DNA of 64,000 nt from Sphingomonas nostoxanthinifaciens (GCF_019930585.1 NZ_CP082839.1:2290001-2354000), one strand, 5' to 3'; counted from the stretch's first letter, positions 19,827-29,102 are shown. A program made the numbers and translations. Notes: generated by a model from the sequence alone, not told the origin.

Positions 19827-20653
19827 GCTTGGCGATGCTGGCGGGCGCCGCGTCGGCGCAGTCGTCCGATCCGCCCAAGCCCGCCGCGCCGGCCGATATC
19901 GAGGTGACTGGACGCACCCCGGCCGAGCGGCGCGCCTTCGTGCAGTCGCTCACCGATGCTTATTACGGCCAGCAGCTCACCCGCTGGAACGACCCGATCT
20001 GCCCGGCCACGGTCGGATTGCCGGAAGCCTATGGCCGCTTCCTGATCCGGCGTGTGCAGTCGATCGCCAGCGAGCTGGATATTCCGCTCGACCACGGCAA
20101 CTGCCAGCCGAACATTCTCATTCTTTCGGTGCCGCAGACCGATGATTACGTCGCGCGCCTCGTGAGTCGGCACCCGGCGTTGGGGCGCAATTGGGGTCAG
20201 GCGCTGCCGCCCCGCCACCAGCTCGACACGCTGCGCGCGCCGCGTGCGGTGCGGTGGTTCCATGCAAGCGTGACCACCGACGGCTCGATCGGCGGTAACG
20301 GCGCGCCGGCCACTGCCGGAACGACCGCTTATGCCTCGCGCCTGAAGCTCGCGACGCGCGAGAGCGCGACGCTCGCGGTGATCCTGCTCGATCCCGATCA
20401 TATCGTCGGCGCCACCTGGGACGAGCTGGCCGATTATATCGCGATGGTCGGTCTGTCGCGCCCGCGGCTCGACGCTGATTTCAGCCACGCGCCGTCGATC
20501 CTGTCGCTCTACCGGAATACCAGCCTGTCCACGAACGCTCCAGAAGGGCTCACGCGCGAGGATCGCGCATTCCTCAAGGCGCTTTACGCCAGCGATGCGA
20601 CCAGGACCGCCGAAGGCCAGCGGCAGAATATCGTCAGCCGGCTGCCGCGCTGA
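19799..20653 (+). CDS. Secreted protein of unknown function
   Basis: 284 residues; signal peptide MGTSRALFLGLAMLAGAASAQ. The mature part has AYYGQQLTRWNDPICPATVG, NILILSVPQTDDYVARLV, and a C-terminal block DELADYIAMVGLSRPRLDAD. Similar secreted proteins are, from memory, common in sphingomonads, but no function is known to me. The two cysteines (DPICPATVG and HGNCQPN) may form a disulfide. It starts within the end of the preceding gene, hinting at joint translation. Confidence 0.75.
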   Translation: MGTSRALFLGLAMLAGAASAQSSDPPKPAAPADIEVTGRTPAERRAFVQSLTDAYYGQQLTRWNDPICPATVGLPEAYGRFLIRRVQSIASELDIPLDHGNCQPNILILSVPQTDDYVARLVSRHPALGRNWGQALPPRHQLDTLRAPRAVRWFHASVTTDGSIGGNGAPATAGTTAYASRLKLATRESATLAVILLDPDHIVGATWDELADYIAMVGLSRPRLDADFSHAPSILSLYRNTSLSTNAPEGLTREDRAFLKALYASDATRTAEGQRQNIVSRLPR

Positions 20654-20718
20654 CGGGCAGCACGCGCGTCGCGGCACGTTATGCTTCCGCCGTCGCCGAT
20701 CCGGTTCTAGAAGCGCGC

Positions 20719-22101
20719 ATGACCGATCTTGCCGCTCTCCTCGCCGCCGACAAGGGCCAGCCCGCCCGCATCCTCCACCGCATCACCGCTGCAGGCTTCG
20801 AGGCGTGGCTCGCCGCCCAGCCGCCGCGCGCGCGTGCGGCGGTGGCCGCAGCACAGTTCAAGGCGAAAGCGGACAGCCTCGTCATCCTGCCCGGCGACGG
20901 CGCGGACGATTGGAGCGCGGCGGCCGGCGTCGAGGCGCCCGACGATCCATGGTCGCTCGCCACCGCCGCCGCCAAGCTGCCCGAGGGCATCTATCGGCTT
21001 CAGGCCAGCGACCCGGGCGAGGCGACGCTCGGCTGGCTGCTCGCACAGCATCGCTTCGATCGTTACCGCGAGTCGCCCGCTCCGTCCGCGCCGCGCATCC
21101 TCCTCACCGCCGATCCCGCACGCATCGATGCGCGCGTCCGGCTGGCGCAGGCGGTGGCGCTGGTGCGCGACATGGTCGACACACCGGCCGGCGACATGGG
21201 TCCGGCCGAACTGGCCGAGGCTGCCGAGCGCGTCGCAGCGGCACATGGCGCGAAGCTCACCGTCACGCAGGGCGACGCGCTCGCCGAGGGCTATCCGATG
21301 ATCCACGCGGTCGGCCGCGCCGCCACCCGCGCCCGCGCGCCGCGCCTGATCGAGCTGGAGTGGGGCGATACCGCCCATCCCCGCATCACCATCGTCGGCA
21401 AGGGCGTGTGCTTCGACACGGGCGGGCTCGATATCAAGCCGTCGTCGGGCATGCTGCTGATGAAGAAGGACATGGGCGGAGCGGCGCACGCGCTGGCGCT
21501 GGCCGGGCTGGTGATGGGCGCGCGCCTGCCGGTGCGACTGCACCTGCTGATCCCGGCGGTGGAGAATGCCATTTCGGCCGACGCCTTCCGCCCCGGCGAT
21601 ATCCTGCGCAGCCGCGCCGGCCTGCATGTCGAGATCGGCAATACCGATGCCGAGGGGCGGCTGATCCTCGGCGATGCGCTGGCGAAGGCGGCGGAAGGCA
21701 AGCCCGCGCTGATGCTGGACTTCGCGACGCTCACCGGGGCCGCGCGCGTGGCGCTCGGCCCCGACCTGCCGGCTCTGTTCGCCAACGAGGATGCGCTGGC
21801 GGACGCATTGCTCGCCGCCGGCACCGCTGCCGCCGATCCGTTGTGGCGGCTGCCGCTCTGGGCGCCCTATACCGAGATGCTGAAATCCGACGTCGCCGAC
21901 ATCAACAATGCCGGCCAGGGCGGATTCGCCGGCGCGATCACCGCCGCCTTGTTCCTCCAACGCTTCGTGCCGGAGGGTGTGGCGTGGGCGCATCTCGACA
22001 CCTTCGCCTGGTCGCCGAGCGCGCGGCCGGGGCGGCCGAAGGGCGGCGACGCGCTCGGTCTGCGTGCCGCGTTCGCAATGTTACGCGCCCGTTTCGGATG
22101 A
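20719..22101 (+). CDS. Leucyl aminopeptidase family (M17) protein
   Basis: 460 residues. M17 dizinc aminopeptidase: the metal-ligand motifs GKGVCFDTGGLDIKPSSGML, KKDMGGAAHA and NTDAEGRLILGDA are intact, with Lys and Arg catalytic positions visible. It removes N-terminal amino acids from peptides in the cytoplasm. This is a shorter, PepB-like paralogue of the pepA gene near 42-43 kb. It is followed by a MarR regulator 104 bases later. Confidence 0.93.
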   Translation: MTDLAALLAADKGQPARILHRITAAGFEAWLAAQPPRARAAVAAAQFKAKADSLVILPGDGADDWSAAAGVEAPDDPWSLATAAAKLPEGIYRLQASDPGEATLGWLLAQHRFDRYRESPAPSAPRILLTADPARIDARVRLAQAVALVRDMVDTPAGDMGPAELAEAAERVAAAHGAKLTVTQGDALAEGYPMIHAVGRAATRARAPRLIELEWGDTAHPRITIVGKGVCFDTGGLDIKPSSGMLLMKKDMGGAAHALALAGLVMGARLPVRLHLLIPAVENAISADAFRPGDILRSRAGLHVEIGNTDAEGRLILGDALAKAAEGKPALMLDFATLTGAARVALGPDLPALFANEDALADALLAAGTAAADPLWRLPLWAPYTEMLKSDVADINNAGQGGFAGAITAALFLQRFVPEGVAWAHLDTFAWSPSARPGRPKGGDALGLRAAFAMLRARFG

Positions 22102-22205
22102 GATCACAACAGAATACTGACGGCCATGAAACGATCGCGCCAACCGCGTGTTGTAAGTCATCGAAAAAGGGGGAGCTCGGGACTTAGGATTAGAGGCGCC
22201 GGCAT

Positions 22206-22571
22206 ATGATGCACGACACGACCCTTTCGGGATGGATGCAGACCCTCGTCGGCTATGTCCGATCGGGACAACCCGATCTCACCAACCGGCAGATGGCTTT
22301 GCTGCTGCTGGTCTATCTCACCTCCGGCCCGCACACCGTGCGTGGGCTCGCCCAATCGCTCGGCGTATCGAAGCCGGTGGTCACGCGCGCCTTGAACACG
22401 CTCGGCGCCCTGGGCTATCTGCGCCGCGAGCGTGACGAGGCGGATCGCCGCAACATCTTCATCGCGCCGACCGAAATAGGGGCGAAGTTTCTTGAAGGGT
22501 TCGGCGGACTCATCGACGAAGGCGGCGCCCCCACCGAGATCCGTCGCCAGTTGCGCACCGCCGCGGCCTGA
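22206..22571 (+). CDS. MarR family transcriptional regulator
   Basis: 121 residues. One winged helix-turn-helix: LTNRQMALLLLVYLTSGPHT, then VRGLAQSLGVSKPVVTRALN (recognition helix) and the wing YLRRERDEADRRNIFI. This is the core of the MarR fold without extra domains. Ligand and target are unknown. The downstream NlpC/P60 gene is close, in a +1-shifted frame, and they may be co-transcribed. Confidence 0.88.
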   Translation: MMHDTTLSGWMQTLVGYVRSGQPDLTNRQMALLLLVYLTSGPHTVRGLAQSLGVSKPVVTRALNTLGALGYLRRERDEADRRNIFIAPTEIGAKFLEGFGGLIDEGGAPTEIRRQLRTAAA

Positions 22572-23436
22572 GGCGTTCGCGCTCTCCGGTCCGTCGATCC
22601 GGCTCGATCCGCGCGTCAACGCCTATCGCGGCGACATCGCCGACATAAGGCTGGCGGGGCGCATGCTCGCGCCACATTATGCGCGCGCGGACGAATGCCA
22701 TTGCGCAGCAGACATGGCGATGGTGCGCGCATCGCCCTCGACCGATGCCGTCGCGGTCACGCAACTGGTCCATGGCGAGGGCTTCGCCGTGCTCGATCGG
22801 GTCGGCGCATGGGCGTGGGGCCGCTGCCTGCACGACGATTATGTCGGCTACGTCCCTGCCGCAGCGCTGGGGCCGGTCGCGACCGCAACGCATCGCATCG
22901 ACGCTCCGCTCGGCCTCGTCTTCGCACGACCGACGATCAAGGCACCCGCCCTTGCCGCTTTGCCGATCGGCGCGCGGCTGGCGGCCGTGTCGGACGAGGG
23001 CGATTTCCTGCGGGTCGAGCGCGGCTTCGTCCACCGCCGCCACGCAGCGCCGCTCGACGAGATCGAAAACGACCCGGTCGCCGTCGCCGAACGGCTGATC
23101 GGCGCGCCCTATCTGTGGGGCGGGCGCGGCGGCGACGGGATCGACTGCTCCGGGCTGGTGCAGGTGGCGTTCGGCTTCGCCGGCATTGCCGCACCGCGCG
23201 ACAGCGACCAGCAGCGCGACGCGCTCGGCGACGCGCTGACCGTCGACGAGCCGCTGCGCCGCGGCGATCTAATCTTCTTCCCCGGTCATGTCGGGTTGAT
23301 GGTCGACGCGACGCACCTGATCCATGCCAATGCCTACTGGATGGCGGTGACGGTCGAACCGCTGGCCGATGTGGTCGCGCGCTTGCAACCGCTCCACGAC
23401 CACCCCATTTCCGCGCGCCGGAGACTGACAGAGTGA
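22492..23436 (+). CDS. NlpC/P60 (C40) cell-wall hydrolase, start uncertain
   Basis: Up to 314 residues. The catalytic domain (from about EIENDPVAVAERLIGAPYLW) contains the Cys of GIDCSGLVQ, HVGLMV with the catalytic His, and HAN, so it is a predicted peptidoglycan endopeptidase. N-terminal SH3b-like segments precede it (VTQLVHGEGFAVLDRVGAW). The protein-like part begins at about FALSGPSIRLDPRV, but no ATG or GTG lies close before it in frame; the only in-frame start is a TTG at 22492 inside the marR gene, or an internal ATG at about 22663 that would drop conserved sequence. Coordinates use the TTG. It is coupled to argC by a GTGA overlap. Confidence 0.8.
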   Translation: MKGSADSSTKAAPPPRSVASCAPPRPEAFALSGPSIRLDPRVNAYRGDIADIRLAGRMLAPHYARADECHCAADMAMVRASPSTDAVAVTQLVHGEGFAVLDRVGAWAWGRCLHDDYVGYVPAAALGPVATATHRIDAPLGLVFARPTIKAPALAALPIGARLAAVSDEGDFLRVERGFVHRRHAAPLDEIENDPVAVAERLIGAPYLWGGRGGDGIDCSGLVQVAFGFAGIAAPRDSDQQRDALGDALTVDEPLRRGDLIFFPGHVGLMVDATHLIHANAYWMAVTVEPLADVVARLQPLHDHPISARRRLTE

Positions 23437-24362
23437 CGACGACGATCTTCATCGATGGCGGAGCGGGCACGACCGGGCTCGAAATCCGCGAGCGGCTGGC
23501 CGACCGGCCCGGCCTTGCGCTGCTCACCTTGCCCGAGGAGCGGCGCAAGGATGCCTCGGCCCGTCGCGAGGCGCTGAACGATGCCGATATCGTCGTGCTG
23601 TGCCTGCCGGACGATGCGGCGCGCGAGGCGGTGTCGCTGATCGACAATCCGCGCACCCGCGTGATCGACGCCTCGACCGCGCACCGCACCGCGCCGGGCT
23701 GGGTCTACGGCTTTCCCGAACTTTCGGGGCGGCAGCGCGTGGCCGAGGCGACGCGCGTCAGCAATCCCGGCTGCTACTCGACCGGCTTCATCGCCTTAGT
23801 GGCGCCGCTCGTGCGGGCCGGGTTTATCCCGCACGACTGGCCGCTCACCTGTAACGCCGTCTCGGGCTATTCGGGCGGCGGCAAGGCGATGATCGCCGAC
23901 TATGAGAGTGCTGGCGCGGCCGCGCCGGCCTGGAGCACTTACGCGCTCGGGCTCGGCCATAAGCATGTGCCGGAAATGCGAGCGCATTGCGGGCTCACTT
24001 ATCCGCCGCTCTTCGTGCCGGCGGTGGTCGATACATTGCGCGGCATGATCGTCGAGGTGCCGCTGATGCTCGGCGCGATGCCGGGCACGCACGTCCCCGC
24101 GACATTGCGCGCGACGTTGAAGGATTTCTACGCCGGCTCGCCGGTGGTGCGCGTGATTGACGCCTACGATCCCGCCACGCTGGCGGTCGAGCGGCTGGCG
24201 AATACCGACCGGCTCGATTTGTTCGTCTTCGGGAGTGCCGACGGACAGCAGGCGCGGCTCGTCGCCGCGCTCGACAATCTCGGCAAGGGCGCGGCGGGCG
24301 CCGCGGTCCAGAGCCTCAACCTGATGGCGGGGTTGCCCGAGGCAGACGGCCTGCGGCTTTAG
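23433..24362 (+). CDS. argC: N-acetyl-gamma-glutamyl-phosphate reductase
   Basis: 309 residues from GTG (VTTTIFIDGGAGTTGLEI), overlapping the preceding stop as GTGA. Third step of arginine synthesis, NADPH-dependent. The nucleotide-binding GGAGTTGLE and the active-site Cys in SNPGCYSTGFIAL are present, and the short length fits the type 2 ArgC. The argD-argF pair is about 13 kb away, so arginine genes are scattered. Confidence 0.96.
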   Translation: MTTTIFIDGGAGTTGLEIRERLADRPGLALLTLPEERRKDASARREALNDADIVVLCLPDDAAREAVSLIDNPRTRVIDASTAHRTAPGWVYGFPELSGRQRVAEATRVSNPGCYSTGFIALVAPLVRAGFIPHDWPLTCNAVSGYSGGGKAMIADYESAGAAAPAWSTYALGLGHKHVPEMRAHCGLTYPPLFVPAVVDTLRGMIVEVPLMLGAMPGTHVPATLRATLKDFYAGSPVVRVIDAYDPATLAVERLANTDRLDLFVFGSADGQQARLVAALDNLGKGAAGAAVQSLNLMAGLPEADGLRL

Positions 24363-24374
24363 CGACATCTGCTG

Positions 24375-24449
24375 TGCTCCTGCGAAAGCAGGAGTCCAGA
24401 GCTGCAAACATCCATGCCGCAACCCTGGGCTCCTGCCTGCGCAGGAGCA
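24375..24449. repeat. REP-like palindrome pair
   Basis: Two hairpin units (TGCTCCTGCGAAAGCAGGAG and CTCCTGCCTGCGCAGGAGCA) flank a short spacer between argC and mltG, with the matching TCCAGAG/CTGGGCTC edges facing inward. The pattern fits the intergenic REP-type elements seen elsewhere in this window. Confidence 0.7.
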
Positions 24450-24468
24450 CGATGCCGTGCCAAATCGC

Positions 24469-25464
24469 TCAGCGCGCGCCTTGGGCCTTGCGCAGGTTGT
24501 AATAGCGCTGGACGTTGGCGTTGTGGTCCTTGAGGTCGGTCGCGAAAACGTGGCCACCCTTTCCGTCCGCCACGAAATACAGCGCATCGGTGGTCGCCGG
24601 CGCCAGCACCGCCGCGATCGACTCGCGGCTCGGATTGGTGATCGGCCCCTTGGGCAGGCCGGCCATGGCGTAGGTGTTGTAGTCGTTGACCGCGCGCACC
24701 TCGGACAGCTTGATGCGCCGGCCGAGCGGCTTGCCCTGCGTCATCGGATAGATGATCGTCGGGTCGGCCTGCAGCCGCATCCCCTTGCGCAGGCGGTTGG
24801 AATAGACGCCCGCGACCATCGGCCGTTCGGCCGGCACGCTCGTCTCCTTCTCGACGATCGCGGCGAGCGTCACCGCTTCTTCCTTGCTGTTCACCACCGT
24901 GTCGGCCTTGCGCGTCATCCACAGCTGGTCGAGCGCCTTGGTCATCGCCTGCTGCATCCGCTTCAGCACCGCCGCGCGCGGCTCGCCGCGCTGGAAGCTG
25001 TAGGTGCCCGGCAGCACCGAGCCCTCGGCCGGCGCCGCGATCCGGCCGGTGAGCAGTTTCTCGCCCATCAGCCGCTCATAGACCTCGATCGCGGGCATCC
25101 CCTCGGGCACCGTGACGAGCCGCTGTACCGTGCGACCGCTCTGCAGCAGATCGAGGATGTCGCGCGCGCTCATGTGCGGCGCAACTTCATATTCGCCGGC
25201 GCGGATCGGGCCGGGCGTGCCGAAATGGCGGGCGAAGCGCAGGAAGCCGGTGGTCGAGCGCACCGCGCCCTGCTTCTCCAGCTCGCGCGCGGCGGCGGCG
25301 AGGCTCGATCCCGGCGGCACCACCACCGCGGTCGGGTGCTTGGCCGGGCCGGGCCCGGTCCAGTTGCGATAGAAACTAAGCCAGCCCGCGCCGGCCACCG
25401 CCAGCACGAGCAGCAGGATCACGACGAGGCAACCCAGCCCACGACGAGGGGAACGCTTGGCCAT
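24469..25464 (-). CDS. mltG: Endolytic transglycosylase MltG
   Basis: 331 residues. An inner-membrane lytic transglycosylase (YceG family) that cuts nascent glycan strands. An N-terminal membrane anchor (GCLVVILLLVLAVAGAGWL), then a LysM-like region and the YceG domain with the catalytic Glu in EKETSVPAERPMVAGVYSN and ADPTIIYPMTQGKPL are present. It lies just after fabF on the same strand, a common alphaproteobacterial arrangement. Confidence 0.95.
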   Translation of the reverse strand: MAKRSPRRGLGCLVVILLLVLAVAGAGWLSFYRNWTGPGPAKHPTAVVVPPGSSLAAAARELEKQGAVRSTTGFLRFARHFGTPGPIRAGEYEVAPHMSARDILDLLQSGRTVQRLVTVPEGMPAIEVYERLMGEKLLTGRIAAPAEGSVLPGTYSFQRGEPRAAVLKRMQQAMTKALDQLWMTRKADTVVNSKEEAVTLAAIVEKETSVPAERPMVAGVYSNRLRKGMRLQADPTIIYPMTQGKPLGRRIKLSEVRAVNDYNTYAMAGLPKGPITNPSRESIAAVLAPATTDALYFVADGKGGHVFATDLKDHNANVQRYYNLRKAQGAR

Positions 25465-25495
25465 CGGTTTAAGCCTACACCCCTCGGCCTGTCGC

Positions 25496-26755
25496 TTAAA
25501 CCGTGCGCATCACGAGGCTGGCATTGGTGCCGCCGAAGCCGAAGCTGTTATTGAGCACCGCGCGCACCTGCCGCTTCTTGGCAACGTTCGGAACGAGATC
25601 GACGCCCTCGCAGCTCTCGCTCGGATGATCGAGGTTGATCGTCGGCGGCACGATCTGGTCGCGCATGGCGAGGATGCAGAAGATCGATTCGACCGCGCCG
25701 GCACCGCCGAGCAGGTGGCCGATCATCGACTTGGTCGACGACATCGAGACATCGGCGATGGCGTCGCCGAACAGGCGGCGGACCGCACCCAGTTCCAGCT
25801 CGTCGCCCAGCGGGGTCGAGGTGCCGTGGGCGTTGATATAATCGATGTCCTTAGGCTCCAGCCCCGCCTTGCGCAACGCCATCTGCATCGAACGGAACGC
25901 GCCGTCGCCTTCAGGATGCGGCGCGGTGACATGATAGGCGTCGCCCGACAGGCCATAGCCGATCACCTCGGCATAGATCTTGGCGCCGCGCGCCTTGGCA
26001 TGCTCATATTCCTCGAGGCAGACGATGCCCGCGCCCTCGCCCATCACGAAGCCGTCGCGGTCGCGGTCGTAGGGACGGCTGGCCTTTTCGGGCGTGTCGT
26101 TGAACGCGGTCGACAGCGCGCGTGCCTGCGCGAAGCCAGCGATGCCCAGCGGACAGATCGCGCCTTCCGAGCCGCCCGCCAGCATCACGTCGGCATCGTC
26201 CATCGCGATCATGCGCGCGGCGTCGCCGATCGCGTGCGCGCCGGTCGAGCAGGCGGTGACGACTGCATGATTCGGACCGCGCAGACCATATTTGATCGAG
26301 ACCTGGCCCGAGATCAGGTTGATGAGTCGGCCGTGGACGAAGTGCGGCGAGACGCGGCTCGGCCCCTTGTCGTAGCGGACGATCGATTCGCTCTCGATGC
26401 CCGGCAGGCCGCCGATGCCCGAGCCGATCGAGCAGCCGACGCGGATCGACTGTTCGTAGGTCAGCTCGGTCAGCCCGGCATCCTCGAGCGCCTGGCCGGC
26501 GGCATCGATGCCGTAGACGATGAACGGATCGACCTGGCGCTGCACCTTGTGGTCGACGCGCTTGCCCGGATCGAAACCCCATGGGTGATCGGCCGGCTTC
26601 ACCTCGCATGCGATCCGGCATTTCTGGTCGGACGCGTCGAAGCGCGCGATCGTGCCCGCGCCGGATCGACCGGCGACGATGTTTGCCCACGCCGTCTCGA
26701 CGTCCGCGCCCACCGGCGTCACGAGCCCCAATCCGGTCACCACCACGCGGCGCAT
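25496..26755 (-). CDS. fabF: Beta-ketoacyl-ACP synthase II
   Basis: 419 residues. Condensing enzyme of fatty acid elongation; Cys-His-His triad in VVTACSTGAHAIGD, INAHGTSTPLGD and SMIGHLLGGAGAVES. It follows acpP, from which it is separated by a terminator-like hairpin, and precedes mltG. Confidence 0.98.
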   Translation of the reverse strand: MRRVVVTGLGLVTPVGADVETAWANIVAGRSGAGTIARFDASDQKCRIACEVKPADHPWGFDPGKRVDHKVQRQVDPFIVYGIDAAGQALEDAGLTELTYEQSIRVGCSIGSGIGGLPGIESESIVRYDKGPSRVSPHFVHGRLINLISGQVSIKYGLRGPNHAVVTACSTGAHAIGDAARMIAMDDADVMLAGGSEGAICPLGIAGFAQARALSTAFNDTPEKASRPYDRDRDGFVMGEGAGIVCLEEYEHAKARGAKIYAEVIGYGLSGDAYHVTAPHPEGDGAFRSMQMALRKAGLEPKDIDYINAHGTSTPLGDELELGAVRRLFGDAIADVSMSSTKSMIGHLLGGAGAVESIFCILAMRDQIVPPTINLDHPSESCEGVDLVPNVAKKRQVRAVLNNSFGFGGTNASLVMRTV

Positions 26756-26795
26756 GGCACACTCCTGCTTCTGTTATCGGTCGTCGTCAAAACGA

Positions 26796-26832
26796 AACGG
26801 CCCCCCGACACCCTTCGGGTCGGAGGGCCGTT
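26796..26832 (-). terminator. Terminator between acpP and fabF
   Basis: On the minus strand, an 8-bp outer stem AACGGCCC/GGGCCGTT with a further inner stem, followed by TTTCGTTTTG. It lies right after the acpP stop, so many transcripts would end here and fabF would be read at a lower level. Confidence 0.75.
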
Positions 26833-26853
26833 CGAAGGCCTCGGGCGAAAGCC

Positions 26854-27090
26854 TCAGCCCTTGTTGGTGTCGATATAGGTGATCGCATCCTTGACGGTGG
26901 TGATCTTCTCCGCCGCGTCGTCGGGGATCTCCACGCCAAATTCTTCCTCGAACGCCATCACCAGCTCGACGATGTCGAGGCTGTCGGCACCGAGATCATC
27001 GATGAAGCTCGCATCCTCGGTGACCTTCTCGGGCTCGACGCCGAGATGCTCGACGACGATCTTCTTCACGCGCTCGGCGGTGTCGCTCAT
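26854..27090 (-). CDS. acpP: Acyl carrier protein
   Basis: 78 residues, acidic, four-helix ACP. Ser of the DSLD motif in [19 protein letters not shown] carries the phosphopantetheine. It transports growing acyl chains in the cytoplasm. Located between fabG and fabF. Confidence 0.98.
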   Translation of the reverse strand: MSDTAERVKKIVVEHLGVEPEKVTEDASFIDDLGADSLDIVELVMAFEEEFGVEIPDDAAEKITTVKDAITYIDTNKG

Positions 27091-27184
27091 GGATTAGCCT
27101 TCCTAGTCTTGATTTCGCGTCGCCCTAGCCGCGCCGCTTGGCCGCTGCAAGAGCCCCATGCGCGCACATCGGCGCGCACGCCGG

Positions 27185-27922
27185 TCAGACCATCGCCATG
27201 CCGCCGTTGACATGGATCGTCTGGCCGGTGACGTAGCCCGCCTGACGACTGGCGAGATAGGCGACCGCCGCCGCCACATCCTCGCCCGTGCCCAGCGCGC
27301 CGGCCGGGATGCGGCTGAGAATGGTGCCTTTCTGGGCTTCGTTGAGCGCATCGGTCATCGCCGAGCCGATGAAGCCCGGCGCCACGCAATTGACCGTGAT
27401 CTGCCGGCTGGCCAGTTCCTGCGCCAGCGCCTTCGACATGGCGGTGAGGCCGCCCTTCGATGCCGCATAGTTCGCCTGACCGGGATTGCCGGTGTGACCG
27501 ACCACCGAGGTGATCGTGACGATGCGCCCGAATCGCGCCTTCATCATCGGCCGCGCGGCGGCGCGGATCAGCCTGAATGCCGCTTCAAGGTTGACCGCGA
27601 TCACCTGATCCCACTCGTCATCCTTCATCCGCATGACGAGATTGTCGCGGGTGATGCCGGCATTGTTGACGAGGATGTCGAGCTTGCCGCCCAGCGCCTC
27701 GATCGCGGCGGGCACCAGCGCCTCGACTGCCGCGCTGTCCGAAAGATTGCAGGGCACGACCTTCGCGCCATCGATGCCCGCGGCCACCTGCTCCAGCGCC
27801 TCGGCGCGCGTGCCGGAGAGCGCCACGGTCGCCCCCTGCGCCGCCAGCCCCTTGGCGATCGCCGAGCCGATGCCGCCGGACGCGCCGGTCACCAGCGCGG
27901 TCATGCCTGAAAGGTCGAACAT
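27185..27922 (-). CDS. fabG: 3-oxoacyl-ACP reductase
   Basis: 245 residues from MFDLSGMTALV. NADPH-dependent SDR; GASGGIGS for cofactor binding, NNAG, and the YxxxK catalytic pair in NYAASKGGL preceded by Ser in TITSVVG. Reduces beta-ketoacyl-ACP in fatty acid elongation. Followed by acpP 94 bases later and preceded by fabD. Confidence 0.97.
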   Translation of the reverse strand: MFDLSGMTALVTGASGGIGSAIAKGLAAQGATVALSGTRAEALEQVAAGIDGAKVVPCNLSDSAAVEALVPAAIEALGGKLDILVNNAGITRDNLVMRMKDDEWDQVIAVNLEAAFRLIRAAARPMMKARFGRIVTITSVVGHTGNPGQANYAASKGGLTAMSKALAQELASRQITVNCVAPGFIGSAMTDALNEAQKGTILSRIPAGALGTGEDVAAAVAYLASRQAGYVTGQTIHVNGGMAMV

Positions 27923-27933
27923 CCATCCACTCC

Positions 27934-28014
27934 CGTCACGCCGGACTGGTTCCGGCATCCATCTCGAGGATCGCGCCTAGCCGTCAATTGCACCCCGGAA
28001 CAAGTCGGGGCACC
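27934..28014. repeat. REP-like palindrome pair
   Basis: Two imperfect units, CGTCACGCCGGACTGGTTCC (27934) and CACCCCGGAACAAGTCGGGG (27991), in the fabD-fabG gap. The unit CGTCAtgCCGGACttGTTCCGGCATCCA is common in alphaproteobacterial intergenic regions. Confidence 0.55.
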
Positions 28015-28022
28015 GGTCGGCA

Positions 28023-28958
28023 TCAGAGCGAGGCCGCGAACGCCTCGACGTCGGCGGCGGTCACCAGGCTGGTCGCAGTCGCGTCGGGCGCGATGCGCTT
28101 GACCATTGGGCCGAGCACCTTGGCGCCGAACTCGACGAACTCGCCGACGCCCGCCGCGACCATCGCCTCGACGCTCTCGCGCCAGCGCACGGTGCCGGTC
28201 ACCTGCGCCACCAGCAGGCCACGGATCGTGTCGGGATCGACCGCCGCAGCGGCGGTGACGTTGGCGTAGACCGGCACCAGAGGCGCGCGGATCGCGACCC
28301 TCGCCAGCGCCTCGGCCATCGCGTCGGCGGCCGGCTGCATCAGCGCGCAATGGAACGGCGCCGACACGGGCAACGGCAGCGCGCGTTTGACGCCGCGCTC
28401 CTTGGCGAGCGCCATCGCCCGCTCGACCGCCGCCTTCGCCCCCGAAATCACGACCTGCCCGCCGCCATTGTCGTTGGCCGCCTGGCAGACCTCGCCCTGC
28501 GCCGCGTCGGCGCAGATCGCCTCGGCCAGCGCGAAGTCGGCGCCGAGCAGAGCCGCCATCGCCCCCTCGCCCACCGGCACCGCCGCTTGCATCGCCTGCC
28601 CGCGCAGCCTCAGCAGGCGTGCGGTCGTGGGAAGATCGAACGCCTCGCCCGCGCACAACGCGCTATATTCGCCGAGGCTGTGGCCGGCGACGAACGCGGC
28701 CTTGTCGGCCAGCCGCACCCCGCCCTCGATCTCCAGCATGCGCAACGTCGCAATGGCGTTCGCCATAATCGCAGGCTGGGCGTTCTCGGTCAGCGTGAGA
28801 TCGTCGGGCGGGCCGTCGGCCATCAGCCGCGACAGATTCTGGCCGAGCGCGTCGTCGACCTCCTCGAACACGGCACGCGCCGCCGCGCTCGCCTGGGCGA
28901 GCGCCACGCCCATGCCGACTGCCTGGCTGCCCTGGCCGGGAAAGATGAAGGCTCGCAT
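28023..28958 (-). CDS. fabD: Malonyl-CoA:ACP transacylase
   Basis: 311 residues from MRAFIFPGQGSQAVGMG. Transfers malonyl groups to ACP. Catalytic Ser in GHSLGEYSALC, His in PFHCALMQP, and FPGQGSQ at the N-terminus are intact. First gene of fabD-fabG-acpP-fabF, all on the minus strand. Confidence 0.97.
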   Translation of the reverse strand: MRAFIFPGQGSQAVGMGVALAQASAAARAVFEEVDDALGQNLSRLMADGPPDDLTLTENAQPAIMANAIATLRMLEIEGGVRLADKAAFVAGHSLGEYSALCAGEAFDLPTTARLLRLRGQAMQAAVPVGEGAMAALLGADFALAEAICADAAQGEVCQAANDNGGGQVVISGAKAAVERAMALAKERGVKRALPLPVSAPFHCALMQPAADAMAEALARVAIRAPLVPVYANVTAAAAVDPDTIRGLLVAQVTGTVRWRESVEAMVAAGVGEFVEFGAKVLGPMVKRIAPDATATSLVTAADVEAFAASL

Positions 28959-28977
28959 GCTCTCTCCAATCCGAATG

Positions 28978-29060
28978 CGTCGCCCCGGCGAAGGCTGGGG
29001 CCTCGTGAGACGATGCCCACGCTCCGCCGCGGGAGATGCCGGCCCACGCCAGCATGACGG
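28978..29060. repeat. REP-like palindrome pair
   Basis: Units CGTCGCCCCGGCGAAGGCTG (from 28978) and GCCGGCCCACGCCAGCATGA (from 29038) lie in the divergent fabD-rpsF gap, in opposite orientation with a short spacer. Confidence 0.55.
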
Positions 29061-29102
29061 ATATGTGCCGTTAGAGGCAGCGGGCGCGCCAACGCAACCC
29101 GC

